Assembly: GCA_026391675.1 (NCBI GenBank)
Contig: JAPLDQ010000035.1
Location: 1-64,000 of the forward strand
Length of the DNA stretch: 64,000 nucleotides
Direction: 5' to 3'
DNA from: Bacteroidota bacterium
Lineage (GTDB): Bacteria > Bacteroidota > Bacteroidia > Bacteroidales > JACABE01
In this document: positions 36,601-45,385 of the stretch, in pieces
Layout: every line of letters begins with the position of its first letter
How positions within the stretch are numbered: position 1 is the stretch's first letter
Translations under genes and position numbers: made by a program
The notes under the pieces: model-generated
What the model was told of the DNA's origin: nothing
What the model saw: the letters and a program-made list of their open reading frames with translations, nothing else
Databases searched by the model: none

Positions 36601-39600
36601 AAAAGAAATTGATTACATTGGAACATCCCCCGTCAAGATAGTTTGGAGCCGCTTTTCCCGGAGTGCAAATCCCAATAGGTGGATTGCCAAAGAATGAATT
36701 AGGAATAACAGCTGATAAATGATTTTGGTCAATTAAGGTTGTTATCAAGGTATCTTCTCTGAAAGTAATTTTTGATTGAGAAGTAATATAGTTAGCTGTC
36801 ACGTGTAATGTAAATGCTGGAACAGTATCCCCTAATGTTAAGCCTGTTGGAATATTATCAATTGAAATAAGTTCAGGAAATGGAGCTGCAAGCGTTCTGA
36901 TTGCTGAATCAGCATTTACCAATCCGTAACCGGACAAATAATCAAAACCTGAAGTGTACATATCGGTTGCTGAACTGGTGAGTATATTCCGTAGCTGTGT
37001 TGGACTTAAATTTGTACCGTAATATTTTTGTTTAGCCTGAAGAAGTAATGCTGCAATGCCGGCAGCATGAGGAGCTGCAGCAGATGTTCCATAGAAATTA
37101 GGATTGCCATCTCCGCCAGGGAATAGCGGAAGATCTAAATCCGGTCCACCAAGCTGAACGGATGTATTGCCACCATTAGGTGCGCATAAATCAGGTTTCT
37201 GACGTGCAACACCATATGTAAGGGTACCACCTATTGATGAGAAAGATGCTTTGGTTGGAGGATTTACACCAAATGCAGGTGTATTTGAATAAAGTACAGC
37301 TCCTGTAGTTATAGCTCCAAGTGCATTGGCCTGACCAACAATGGTAGAATTTCCCTGATTATATTCATTTATTACAAAACTATTGGCAGCAGATGGAGTC
37401 CTGAAAACTATATATTTGAAGTGAACATTGCTTCCGTTTCCTGAAGTACGACATATTAAAATATTTGCTGATGTTGGTTGAGTTACATTAAACGGCATAA
37501 CTTCTATAGGATCTCCTCCAATATTATTTCGGTTGAATCCGAAAAGTGTAACACCATTATTATAAGTAAGATAAATATCAAGATCATTTGCTGTGCCGGA
37601 AGAAGTAGAGCCTAAGGAATAAAAATCATCCTCCCATTGAAGTACAATCAGATAATTGCCCGGGAGAAGTGAGATACTCTGGAAACAATCAATAACAGCA
37701 GGATTAGTATTAAAATCATGTGCAGTACCAACTATTGTTCCCGGCGCCGGAACAGGATTATAAATTCCTTCATAAGATAAATTCCCATAATTACCGGCAG
37801 AAGTAAAATAGGTAACACCTGAGTCAGCTACAGCGTTCACAGCCTGTGCAATGATTCCATCACTAAAAAACGGTTCAGTAATATAAGTAATATCATCCAC
37901 AATAACATTGCATCCCCTTTCATGCTGAAGTTTCCTGATGTTTTGTGCCATATTACCAGCACTGATAAATCCGGTTGCAAATGCAAGTTTCGCCTTTGGA
38001 GCTACATCATGAACTATCTGCAGCATGGCCCTTCCTTCATCCGATTGTATTCCATATGGATATTCTTTCAAAATATCTACAGGAATATGATACACTGCAT
38101 CAGTATCAGGATATTCAATTCCGGGCAGATTCCCATTTTGTACATCATTCAAAGCAGGATTACCCATTATTGTATTATAACTATTGGATATAACACCCAC
38201 TTTAATTCCTGATCCGTCAAGATGAAATCCATTGCGTGCTAAATTCGATTTCTGAGCAACATCACCCAATGAATAAATGCTACCAGCAGGAATAGGACGG
38301 AAAACCGGCCGGACATGATTGATTAAATTAAGACCTGTAGTAATATTCAAATTATTTAAGGCCGGTAGATTATTTATGTTAACAAACACTGTAATAATTC
38401 TACTGCCTGATCCATTGTCAATAGTATCAGTAAGATTGATATTAAAAGGAGGCAGTACTAATTTATTCAATAACTGCTGACGCATACCTTCCACGTAAAC
38501 AATATCAACCAATACCTGACAATTATTATTGATAATAAACATTTCGAAACCAGCAGTTGAACAACTATCAGGGGTAGAGTTTTGATAAATCGAAGTAAGT
38601 TCAGATCCGATAATGCTATCAGCTTTCCCACTGACAGGTGGATTATATCCAGGCTGAATACATGGAATAAATGTTACTAATGCAGTATCAGAAGCTGAAC
38701 ACAATGTTGAAGGATTAGTAACTTTAAGAATAAAACTTCCTTGAATATTAATAGTTGGAGTAGCGGTATTAGAATCTGCTGAAATATTCCCTCCATTGCC
38801 TGCTGTCCAATGGAATAATGCTCCATTAGTGGAAGATGATCCGCTAAGCTGAATGCTTGGAGTAGAACAATCCAGCTGACCATCCAATCCAGCATTTACA
38901 TTGGGCAATGGATTTACAGTAACAATAACCTGATCAGTGTTGACACAGGATCCATTCGTTACTGTAAGTGTATAGGTTGTTGTTCCCGGACTTGAAGAAG
39001 TAACTATAGGATTAGAAATAGTACTGTTGTTTAATCCTGTTGTTGGTAACCAACTATAGGTATTTACTGATACAGGCGTTGAACCTATTACCGCACTGCC
39101 ACCTGAACAGAAATTTACATCAGAACCTGCATTTGCAACAGGAGGAGTGCATTCTGAAAATGCAGAATAAATAATCTTAACATCACTTTTAAGTTTAACA
39201 CGAGTACGGCTGTAAAAACTCCCAATATATTGGTTTGAACCTGATCCCCAACCTAAAAGAATGGCAGCATTATACGCCATAACTGTCCCATAAAATTTAA
39301 TATTATTGCTTGAACTGTTACCATCATCAATAGTAAATGCATCCGTTTCACTATGTGATGTTGAACCTGAACCATGTACTTCCCAATAAATCCTAGAAGC
39401 ACTTCCTCCATTAATCATTGAAGTACTCAGTTTCTCCATTATTGCATCTCCATAAACATAAATTTTAAATACGGCAGTTGTTTGATTCTGGAAATTATAT
39501 ATAATATTATTATAATCATTTAAATTAAATGAATTAAAAACATATATTCCCGGCCCATTTAATGTAATTGTTTTATTTCCACTAAGGATAACATTATTAT

Positions 39601-40219
39601 AAATGCCAGGATTTATTGATTGTGAGGAAGTTATGTTTGATGTTCCCTGAGGTATAGCAGGAAAAGTAGTTGCTACAGGAAAAGATGGCAGTACAGGAAA
39701 AGATGGTATACCAATGATTTCACCTAAAGAAGGAACAGGACCTGAGTAAGTTGTTCCTGAAGGATGAGTCAGGGGACCATGCACAGATCCGTTATGTATA
39801 TTAATGTTTCCATTTACATCAATTATACCACCCAAAACTGCACTATTGCCAACAGAAAGAATTGTACCACTTAAAACTTGTGAATTTGCAGCAGTGATTC
39901 TGCCACTTACTGAATTTGAATTATCAAGTATAACTTTTCCTCCACTATAAATGGGAGTAGAAAGATTGTTATTATCATTTGCTTGTATAAGAGAGTAACT
40001 ACCTATAATTCCACCACTGATTGTAGTTGAAGAACCCATAATAACGCCATAACCGTATGAACCCGGAGTTGTCGTACCTGTACCTCCGTTGCCGGAGAAT
40101 ATTACATAATCTTTCAACTGCGTTTGTTGTGCAGTTGATATTTGTGAACACAGCATCAGCATGATAAATGCAAATGCATTAATCACAAAAGAACGTGATA
40201 AAAGTGATAGCTGTTTCAT
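33626..40219 (-). CDS. Giant T9SS surface protein: ice-binding-like, subtilase-like, MBG domains
   Basis: This 2197-residue secreted protein begins with a signal peptide (1-30). Residues 31-355 resemble the DUF3494 ice-binding fold (SGGIIGSYSLIQAND, YGTVMAYNAAILLG). Two PKD/Ig-like domains follow (about 356-520). A subtilisin-like domain (670-1110) has SAGN (Asn810) and GTSAAAPHAAGIAALL (Ser1046), but Asn679 where catalytic Asp is expected and Glu728 (DEGRAM) where His is expected. MBG-type domains (about 1211-1656) carry ARAGVN hexapeptide repeats. A beta-helix-like part (1658-1775, NTNDAGTGSLRNAV) and a T9SS sorting tail complete it. It is probably an adhesin or matrix protein rather than a standard protease. 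It is monocistronic with a terminator. Confidence 0.88.
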   Translation of the reverse strand: MKQLSLLSRSFVINAFAFIMLMLCSQISTAQQTQLKDYVIFSGNGGTGTTTPGSYGYGVIMGSSTTISGGIIGSYSLIQANDNNNLSTPIYSGGKVILDNSNSVSGRITAANSQVLSGTILSVGNSAVLGGIIDVNGNINIHNGSVHGPLTHPSGTTYSGPVPSLGEIIGIPSFPVLPSFPVATTFPAIPQGTSNITSSQSINPGIYNNVILSGNKTITLNGPGIYVFNSFNLNDYNNIIYNFQNQTTAVFKIYVYGDAIMEKLSTSMINGGSASRIYWEVHGSGSTSHSETDAFTIDDGNSSSNNIKFYGTVMAYNAAILLGWGSGSNQYIGSFYSRTRVKLKSDVKIIYSAFSECTPPVANAGSDVNFCSGGSAVIGSTPVSVNTYSWLPTTGLNNSTISNPIVTSSSPGTTTYTLTVTNGSCVNTDQVIVTVNPLPNVNAGLDGQLDCSTPSIQLSGSSSTNGALFHWTAGNGGNISADSNTATPTINIQGSFILKVTNPSTLCSASDTALVTFIPCIQPGYNPPVSGKADSIIGSELTSIYQNSTPDSCSTAGFEMFIINNNCQVLVDIVYVEGMRQQLLNKLVLPPFNINLTDTIDNGSGSRIITVFVNINNLPALNNLNITTGLNLINHVRPVFRPIPAGSIYSLGDVAQKSNLARNGFHLDGSGIKVGVISNSYNTIMGNPALNDVQNGNLPGIEYPDTDAVYHIPVDILKEYPYGIQSDEGRAMLQIVHDVAPKAKLAFATGFISAGNMAQNIRKLQHERGCNVIVDDITYITEPFFSDGIIAQAVNAVADSGVTYFTSAGNYGNLSYEGIYNPVPAPGTIVGTAHDFNTNPAVIDCFQSISLLPGNYLIVLQWEDDFYSLGSTSSGTANDLDIYLTYNNGVTLFGFNRNNIGGDPIEVMPFNVTQPTSANILICRTSGNGSNVHFKYIVFRTPSAANSFVINEYNQGNSTIVGQANALGAITTGAVLYSNTPAFGVNPPTKASFSSIGGTLTYGVARQKPDLCAPNGGNTSVQLGGPDLDLPLFPGGDGNPNFYGTSAAAPHAAGIAALLLQAKQKYYGTNLSPTQLRNILTSSATDMYTSGFDYLSGYGLVNADSAIRTLAAPFPELISIDNIPTGLTLGDTVPAFTLHVTANYITSQSKITFREDTLITTLIDQNHLSAVIPNSFFGNPPIGICTPGKAAPNYLDGGCSNVINFFSSSTVKDTVLIVADNKTKHYGEKLPVFNSTVTVNGHSLAEAGLTLTDLGLDSIHYTLPTGVNSLSNTGKYFIDPGAGPFSVGLTELYVYIFITHSNYSDYARPSPSLLTIDKMPLQIIPLNDTIYYGDKIDGKAFHFNYIYDDSNILPGEKTAFLNSLSAEHQSQMTNAVALVDARVGVNSLGNPVRYLNDSDLVDLSFLVSARAGVNARAGVNARVGVNGIVYETTLIVDFAVESVFDYKEDPNDTKLERARAGVNARAGVNARAGVNARAGVNARVGVNGVELNIGGSGLINSTDTSGNSNGNVAIIIDSTDYLAALNGDDTLQTYYSVNMITGYTVGTWAIVPGPLLSNNFNITFGLGHITILPAIINVKANDKEVQFGVPPVYNDSIYCYKYDDNFDSVFSGIITHSPPSNSQISVGIHTIIPSGLTLKHPSNYIINFINGILKVNSCNYVVTNTNDAGTGSLRNAVANTCNNGIITFADNLNNQTISLTSGSVTIDKNITLNNKNHTNGLTISSNGNIFMINSGKVLTLCDSTKITVIGNIQNNAGVSGFVLNSGSSFIYNSCNLPVTAKRYLSNVWHLFGSPFVKNSGAMLANLTPAGGITLMMPYNNGIGWGTTTTSSLFQFTPTVGFAVKPSISFTASLTGTLFCNTLSPAFDYYVSLVYNGTSSLQSWNLVANPFTSYLNWNLLGKTSLNTTLYLWDNNLCPGCTPVPNGSFMRTYNSSSNIGVPANSTPYIAPMQGFFVKANYTNPKITFPLSARTHTTSTYYKENSATEILVRLRIDNDEGSDELAICKNENASLDFETYDSEKLFGDLAVEIYSQAAGGEKLVINTINTCNTVIPLGIKGIAGKKAKLTAFALESGEQVFLEDRLKSKMISLSENSTYNFEFPGNEITGRFFIRFSKINTPLTNSDVKVFKNNEELNIVAQTGEEIQQIEVFTINGSCVFKTSSVNSNMFITKLDLTAGIYLVRIKTSIATQNYKLNWK
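35756..35848. repeat. 18-base tandem repeat encoding ARAGVN, array 1
   Basis: Five tandem 18-base units (the plus strand reads as ACTCCGGCACGGGCATTT-like units) lie inside the giant gene at residues 1458-1488. They encode ARAGVN four times and then ARVGVNG. Units differ by silent changes, and the array is markedly more GC-rich than its surroundings. Confidence 0.9.
35939..35995. repeat. 18-base tandem repeat encoding ARAGVN, array 2
   Basis: Three units encode residues 1409-1427 (ARAGVN twice, then ARVGVNG). A single related unit, ARVGVN, lies at 36062-36079. Arrays 1 and 2 are separated by about 30 unrelated residues. Confidence 0.88.
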
Positions 40220-40484
40220 GTTAATTAATTGTTAATATTAATTTATAAAAAAAACATATAAAGTTACTAAAAATTTAATAAAAATAAAAGTATTTTTAGT
40301 TAAATTAACTGGAAATCAAATGTTAATATTTATATTATTTTGATAATTAATATTTTATAAAATATTATCTCGCTAATAAATTATGATAATTTTTAGTTAA
40401 ATTAATTATTTTTAAAGCTAATAAAATCATATTAAAACTTATATTTAAGTTTTTATTGTATTATTCAGGAAAGAAGAAAATGGG

Positions 40485-41504
40485 TTAATCTTTATTTTTT
40501 GCATTTACAGCACCAAAACGCAGGCAAATTAATATTCCTCCAAAAGAATATTTCTGATTGATATTACCAAAGATATTTAAACCTAAATCAAAATTATGTC
40601 TTGCACCAAACAATATTTCTGCTTGTATTGGTAACCCAATTGTATTAAAATCAGTTCCATAAGGACCACTGCCTGACCAGGTCATTGTAATTGGGTCGTA
40701 TATAACTTCTTCCCTTATTACACCCATGGTTAAAGAAAGACCAAGTGATGCAGATAAAATAATACCATTAAAATGAAGTATCCGACCATATAAAAGTCCA
40801 AAATCTCTCAAGGATTCAAGTGGTTCTTCTCCAAATGCTATTAAAGGAGGTATCTCGATTATCCCAAAACTACGAAATGAAAGAAGATTTTTTTTAGTAA
40901 TAATTCCTATCTCAATACCAAGAGAATAATAGCTTGAACTATTTTTGGAAGATCTTTTACTGTCAATACCAAGCCCTAATCCGCCATTAATATAAAAAAA
41001 GACATTTCTTTTTGAATATGGTTTTGAAAAGCCGTCATTGTTTTCATTTTTCAGAAAGTCAGGAAATCGTAGCCTATTATAATCTATATATTTAATTGCC
41101 ATAGTATCTCCTGACAGTTTTTTCAGCCATTCTTTTTCTTTAGTTGAATCATTTGTAGAAATTGGTTTAATGATAGTCGTGGCTGATAAATGGAGTTTTT
41201 CAACATCATGCTCAATTAAATGAATCGTACGAAAATCAGGACTATTAATAAGTTTTATTTTAAGCACAATACTGCTATCCGGTAGTTGAATCAGAGCAGC
41301 ATAACTAAAGTTTTTCATATCAACATAAGGTATACAATTACATTGCTCATTTTCAGTTGCATCGATTATATAGCCAATGTTCTCAGCCAATTTTATAAGT
41401 GTTATTTCACGGGGTGATAATTGAGCAAGAGATATGTTTGATAGCAGATAATAAAATATAGCAGATAATATGCACAAGAGATAAGTGTTTGATTTCTTTT
41501 TCAT
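40485..41504 (-). CDS. Secreted protein of unknown function, membrane-barrel-like C-terminus
   Basis: This 339-residue protein has a long signal peptide (cleavage near ISLAQ). Residues 30-150 form a soluble domain with a CNC pair (ENEQCNCIPYVD), and the C-terminal half has amphipathic strands (GGLGLGID, YYSLGIEIGIIT, FGLLYGRILHF, LGLNIFGNI). No family is recognised. Its intact sequence defines the reading frame of the broken paralog immediately upstream (41523-42487), so the pair is a tandem duplication. Confidence 0.8.
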   Translation of the reverse strand: MKKKSNTYLLCILSAIFYYLLSNISLAQLSPREITLIKLAENIGYIIDATENEQCNCIPYVDMKNFSYAALIQLPDSSIVLKIKLINSPDFRTIHLIEHDVEKLHLSATTIIKPISTNDSTKEKEWLKKLSGDTMAIKYIDYNRLRFPDFLKNENNDGFSKPYSKRNVFFYINGGLGLGIDSKRSSKNSSSYYSLGIEIGIITKKNLLSFRSFGIIEIPPLIAFGEEPLESLRDFGLLYGRILHFNGIILSASLGLSLTMGVIREEVIYDPITMTWSGSGPYGTDFNTIGLPIQAEILFGARHNFDLGLNIFGNINQKYSFGGILICLRFGAVNAKNKD

Positions 41505-41522
41505 ATTATTAATATTTAATAA

Positions 41523-42487
41523 TTATTTTTTTGCTTTTACAGCACCTAACCGAAGACAAACTAAAAAGCCTCCAAAAGAATTTTTTGGATTGATATTACC
41601 AAAGATATTAAAACTAAAGTTTAAGTTGTGACTGGCACCAAGCATTATTTCAGTTTGTACAGGGATTCCAAATGTCTGGATAAAGTTTTCTTTATAATTA
41701 CTTGTACTAATTAACCAGCCTCCGGAAGATGAAAGGTATTCACCTCTTCTAACACCATATATGTAAGAAATACCAGCCGCAGCAGAAAATGTAATTTCTC
41801 CTGAATTTAATACCTTTCCGAAAAGGAAACCAAAATCGTTTAAAGATTCAAGTGGAATCACAAACATATTAAATTCCTGTAACCTAAATATACGAATTAA
41901 GTAGACATTTTTTAATCTGCCAAGCCAATTTCTAAACCAAGTGAATAATAGGATTGATGTTGGGAAGCCGCTATTCCAAAGCCTAAATTAACAAAATTAA
42001 AATTATGCTGTAATGATGTTTTTTTAACGGATTCAATATGATATTCTTCACTAAGCTCTTCAAAATCAATAAGTTTATAAGCCTGAGCTTCTCCTGTCAT
42101 CATTTTTAATAAATCTTCTTCTAATTTATCATCAATTAAAGCTATATTGTTTTTAATAGTTGATGCTGAGTAGAATAGCTGTAAAACATCATTTTTCTCA
42201 ATGTTAATATCCCTGAAACCCAGACTGTCGACAAGCATTACCCTGAGCAAAAACTTATTATCAGACAAAAGAATGAGAGCGGCACAACTAAAGTTTTTCT
42301 TATCAACATAAGGAATACAATTACATTCATTATTTTCAGCTGTATCTATTATATAACCTATATTTTCAGTTAGTTTTACAAAACATATTTCTTGTGAAGA
42401 TACCTGAGCCAGAGATTTGTCAGAAAGAAAAATCAAAAATAAAGTATGTATCAATAGTATTGAAAATATATACGATTTAATTTTCAT
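41523..42487 (-). pseudogene. Frameshifted paralog of the 40485-41504 gene
   Basis: The N-terminal part (41912-42487) matches the neighbour from signal peptide through CNCIPYVD to SLGLEIGL. The C-terminal part (41523-41867) matches it from PLESLNDFGFLFGK to CLRLGAV. Between them the match continues out of frame (RLKNVYLIRIF against TKKNLLSFRSF), so one base is missing near 41918-41925. The break is either a real loss of function or a sequencing error. With it repaired the protein would be about 321 residues, close to the paralog. The leader carries the dispersed repeat also seen at 3236-3345. Confidence 0.8.
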
Positions 42488-42600
42488 GTGTTATTAATTA
42501 TATTTTAAATGGTCACATAGCTTGTCCCGATTTATCGGGAGAATACACCATATAATATTATTTTCGGTTTGTTTAAATATTATTCTTATGGCTATTTCAT
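42488..42600. repeat. Dispersed intergenic repeat, copy 2
   Basis: It is similar over about 110 bases to 3236-3345, with the identical core 42512-42546 including the TCCCGAT-TT-ATCGGGA dyad. It abuts the ATG of the frameshifted gene in the same orientation as copy 1 relative to the SDR gene. Confidence 0.75.
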
Positions 42601-42626
42601 ATCATATTAACTTTGAAAATCATTAT

Positions 42627-42738
42627 TTAATCATTAATATTCCCATTGCTAAGACTAAGCATTAGATTGTTTGGCTGCCACTGTGCATTTGCAATATTAA
42701 AAGATTGCAATAATTAATAAAATGATAAATTTTCTCAT
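42627..42738 (-). pseudogene. Remnant of a secreted-protein gene (signal peptide only)
   Basis: From ATG at 42738 the minus strand encodes a signal-peptide start (MRKFIILLIIAIF) and a stop. One frame over it continues IANAQWQPNNLMLSLSNG to a stop at 42627. This resembles the first residues of the local secreted proteins (for example TITNAQW in the YCF48-type gene). It is too short to be functional and probably the trace of a deleted gene. Confidence 0.45.
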
Positions 42739-42755
42739 GATTTTAATTCTTTATT

Positions 42756-44132
42756 TTAATCTTTCACAAATTTTGAAAAATATGAAGCATTACCATTAGA
42801 AACTTTTATAAAATAAGCCCCTATTGCTAAGCTACTGATGTTAATTTCTGTTTTTGCTTGTATTATAGCTTCTTGCATTAATAGCTTTCCCTGCAGATTA
42901 TAAATGGAAACAGTTATATTTTGCTGGGTTTTTATATGCTGAAGATTAATAATAAGTTTATCGGATGCAGGATTGGGAAAGATTTTTAACTGTGAATTTT
43001 CTTTATTTTCTGCTATTCCAGAAGAAAAGGAAACGAAATGTGCTTCGTAGCGAGCAGCAGTATATATATTATAGATTAATTTTTTAAAGGAATAAACATT
43101 AAAAGAACCAGATGCCGATAGAAACCAGTTGTTGTTTTCCCATCTTTCATTCTTCCCTGTAATTGAGTTTCCGTTTCCATCGTATGTATATGTGTATCTG
43201 TCATTATAAACCCAAGTACTGCCATACCAACCTCCATTTAAAGAAGTTATTAAATTCTGATTTGCATCAAAAATATTAGTATCCCTGCCAATAATAAACC
43301 AGGCATTGTTTATCCATTGTTCTGACAATAGTAGTGAATTATTTCCATTATTATCAAAAGTAAAGGTGCTTTTGTAAGTATTAATCCAGCTATTGGCATT
43401 CCAGTATTGGCTTATGCTTGTTAATCTATTTCCATTTGCATCAAAAGTACAAGTGTATCTATCAGTACTATACCAATAATAAGATAGCCATTTTTCTTTT
43501 AAGTAATTTATCATATTCCAATTAATATCATAACTATAAGTTTCCCTATAACCAGTATTCCAAGTGCTATTGAAATATTCTTCTTCTATTGCAGTTAAAA
43601 TATTCCCGTTGACATTATACGTATATGTAAACCTTGTAGAATTTTCCCAAGCATTGTTTTGCCAATATTCATTTAATGAGGTTAATACATTTCCATTAAC
43701 ATCGTAAGTATAAGTGTACTTACCAGAATTAATCCAGGCATTATTCAGCCATGTTTCACTTAATGAAGTTAATTCATTGCCATTGGCGTCATAAGTATTT
43801 GTTATCCTATAATAATTATCCCAGTTATTTATTAGCCATTTTTCTGCTTTTTCAATTAGAATTAATCCTATTGAATTATAACTCCTTGAATATCTTATAA
43901 ATAGATCTGTTGTGTCGTAAGTAATAATGGTATCCCATTCCCAGATAACTGATTTGGTATTTTGGAGATAGTGTTCCTTTTGAGGAATAATGTGCTCCTG
44001 ATAAGGAAAATTCTTGTATTTAGATTCTTCAATTTTTTCCATACCCGATTTGGGTAAAGAAAGATTTCTTTGCTGTGCATTTGCAATAATAAATAAGCAT
44101 AAAGCCGATAATAAAGTGAGAATTTTTTTCAT
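42756..44132 (-). CDS. T9SS cargo with TYDxNGN/W repeats, paralog
   Basis: The protein has 458 residues, with a signal peptide ending near IANAQ. About nine 34-residue units of the form WxNNxWxNxxxxTYTYDxNGNxLTSLNE follow, with a C-terminal type A sorting tail (IFPNPASDKLIINL to NASYFSKFVKD). The region before the repeats (WEWDTIITYDTTDL) matches WNWDSLITYDTIGL in 26429-27868. The same TATATTTG element lies upstream of both. The function of the repeats is unknown; a surface binding or filament role is inferred only from secretion and repetitiveness. Confidence 0.87.
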   Translation of the reverse strand: MKKILTLLSALCLFIIANAQQRNLSLPKSGMEKIEESKYKNFPYQEHIIPQKEHYLQNTKSVIWEWDTIITYDTTDLFIRYSRSYNSIGLILIEKAEKWLINNWDNYYRITNTYDANGNELTSLSETWLNNAWINSGKYTYTYDVNGNVLTSLNEYWQNNAWENSTRFTYTYNVNGNILTAIEEEYFNSTWNTGYRETYSYDINWNMINYLKEKWLSYYWYSTDRYTCTFDANGNRLTSISQYWNANSWINTYKSTFTFDNNGNNSLLLSEQWINNAWFIIGRDTNIFDANQNLITSLNGGWYGSTWVYNDRYTYTYDGNGNSITGKNERWENNNWFLSASGSFNVYSFKKLIYNIYTAARYEAHFVSFSSGIAENKENSQLKIFPNPASDKLIINLQHIKTQQNITVSIYNLQGKLLMQEAIIQAKTEINISSLAIGAYFIKVSNGNASYFSKFVKD

Positions 44133-44222
44133 ATTTTCAGGTTTTATGGTTTGTTAAAACGTCAAAAAAATATGTAAAGGGAAGTAGTGTTGTATAAGAG
44201 TTGTTAAATTTTAGTTAAAAGA

Positions 44223-44230
44223 CAAATATA
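44223..44230 (-). promoter_or_regulatory. -7 element of the TYDxNGN paralog
   Basis: The minus strand reads TATATTTG about 90 bases upstream of the ATG at 44132. The sequence context ACAAATATA is the same as at 27907-27915. Confidence 0.5.
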
Positions 44231-44344
44231 CATAATAAAGAATGCAATTCCTAATAAATAATTAAATTTCAGCTTACTGTAAGCTCAGGAAAAACAAATT
44301 TTACTATTTTTTGCTATCAATTTTCCAGATTAATAAAAATGTAG

Positions 44345-44352
44345 TATCTTTG
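44345..44352 (+). promoter_or_regulatory. -7 element of tRNA-Leu
   Basis: TATCTTTG, a full TAnnTTTG match, lies 12 bases before the mature tRNA 5' end. The spacing and octamer are the same as for tRNA-Arg. Confidence 0.75.
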
Positions 44353-44364
44353 CACTCCAATTTT

Positions 44365-44446
44365 GCGGATGTGGCGTAATTGGTAGCCGCGCCAGACTTA
44401 GGATCTGGTGTCTTGCGACGTGGGGGTTCGAGTCCCTTCATCCGCA
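44365..44446 (+). tRNA. tRNA-Leu (anticodon TAG)
   Basis: This is an 82-base class II tRNA. The acceptor stem GCGGATG pairs with CATCCGC, and the discriminator is A. The anticodon loop CTTAGGA gives TAG. It has a long variable arm (TGTCTTGCGACG region) and T arm GGGGTTCGAGTCCC. CCA is not encoded. Confidence 0.95.
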
Positions 44447-44452
44447 CATCTT

Positions 44453-44491
44453 AAATCCATAAAATATTTATTTATACTATTTTATGGATTT
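44453..44491 (+). terminator. Terminator after tRNA-Leu
   Basis: The arms 44453-44466 and 44478-44491 form a perfect 14-base stem around AATCCATAAAAT, and further T residues follow. Confidence 0.85.
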
Positions 44492-44570
44492 TTTATTTGT
44501 AATAATGCTTTTAGTTCCCTCTTTATTCAATATGTTTTGGATTCAGATAATGGTTTCATTCAGATTTATT

Positions 44571-44578
44571 TAAATTTG
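44571..44578 (+). promoter_or_regulatory. -7 element of the TIGR02757 gene
   Basis: TAAATTTG lies only seven bases upstream of the ATG at 44586. If transcription starts at the usual distance, the mRNA would be leaderless or nearly so. Confidence 0.5.
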
Positions 44579-44585
44579 TACAATA

Positions 44586-45368
44586 ATGGAATGGAGGAAA
44601 AATAGTATAGATTCAGAGCTGAAGGCTTTTTTAGACGAAAAGGTAACTCAATATAATACCCCAAATTTCATCGAAAATGATCCGATAAGCATTCCTCACC
44701 GCTATTCGTTAAAAGAAGATATCGAAATCGCAGGTTTTTTAGCTGCCAGCATTTCATGGGGAAACCGTAAAGTAATTGTTCAGAACGGACACCGTATGCT
44801 GGATTTACTTGGTGAAAGTCCTTTTGACTATGTAATGTCTGCAAATACTACTGATTTAAAAAGACTGGAAAATTTCGTTCACCGTACCTTCAATGGTGAA
44901 GATTTTAGTTTTTTTATTAAAGGTTTAAAAAATATTTATTCCAATCATAACGGGATAGAAAGCATTTTTTATAAAAATTCAACGACTGATAGTTTACAAC
45001 CAGCAATCAGCGAGTTTAAGAAGAAGTTTTTCGAAATTTCGCATCCTGAAAGGACTTGCAAGCACATTTCAGATCCTGAAAGGGGTTCTGCTGCAAAAAG
45101 AATTAATATGATGTTAAGATGGTTTGTGCGTTATGATAAAAATGGTGTGGACCTTGGTATCTGGAAAACATTAAAACCGTCACAGCTGTCTTGTCCATTA
45201 GATATACATTCGGGAAATATTGCCAGAAAATTTGGCTTATTATACCGGAAACAGAATGATGCAATGGCACTTAAGGAACTTGACTACGCCCTCCGTATAC
45301 TCGACATAAATGATCCGGTTAAATATGATTTTGCTTTGTTTGGCTTAGGGATTTTTGAAAAATTCTGA
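44586..45368 (+). CDS. TIGR02757/DUF2400 family protein
   Basis: This 260-residue cytosolic protein has strong family signatures: NDPISIPHRYS near residue 32, DIEIAGFLAASISWGNRK near 46, LDLLGESPFDYV near 73, RINMMLRWFVRYD near 170, CPLDIHSGNIARKFGL near 200. The family is widespread in Bacteroidota and some other phyla, and its biochemical function is not established to my knowledge. ATG start. It converges on the DUF4159 gene with a 17-base gap. Confidence 0.92.
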   Translation: MEWRKNSIDSELKAFLDEKVTQYNTPNFIENDPISIPHRYSLKEDIEIAGFLAASISWGNRKVIVQNGHRMLDLLGESPFDYVMSANTTDLKRLENFVHRTFNGEDFSFFIKGLKNIYSNHNGIESIFYKNSTTDSLQPAISEFKKKFFEISHPERTCKHISDPERGSAAKRINMMLRWFVRYDKNGVDLGIWKTLKPSQLSCPLDIHSGNIARKFGLLYRKQNDAMALKELDYALRILDINDPVKYDFALFGLGIFEKF

Positions 45369-45385
45369 TTTCAGCAATATTAAAC

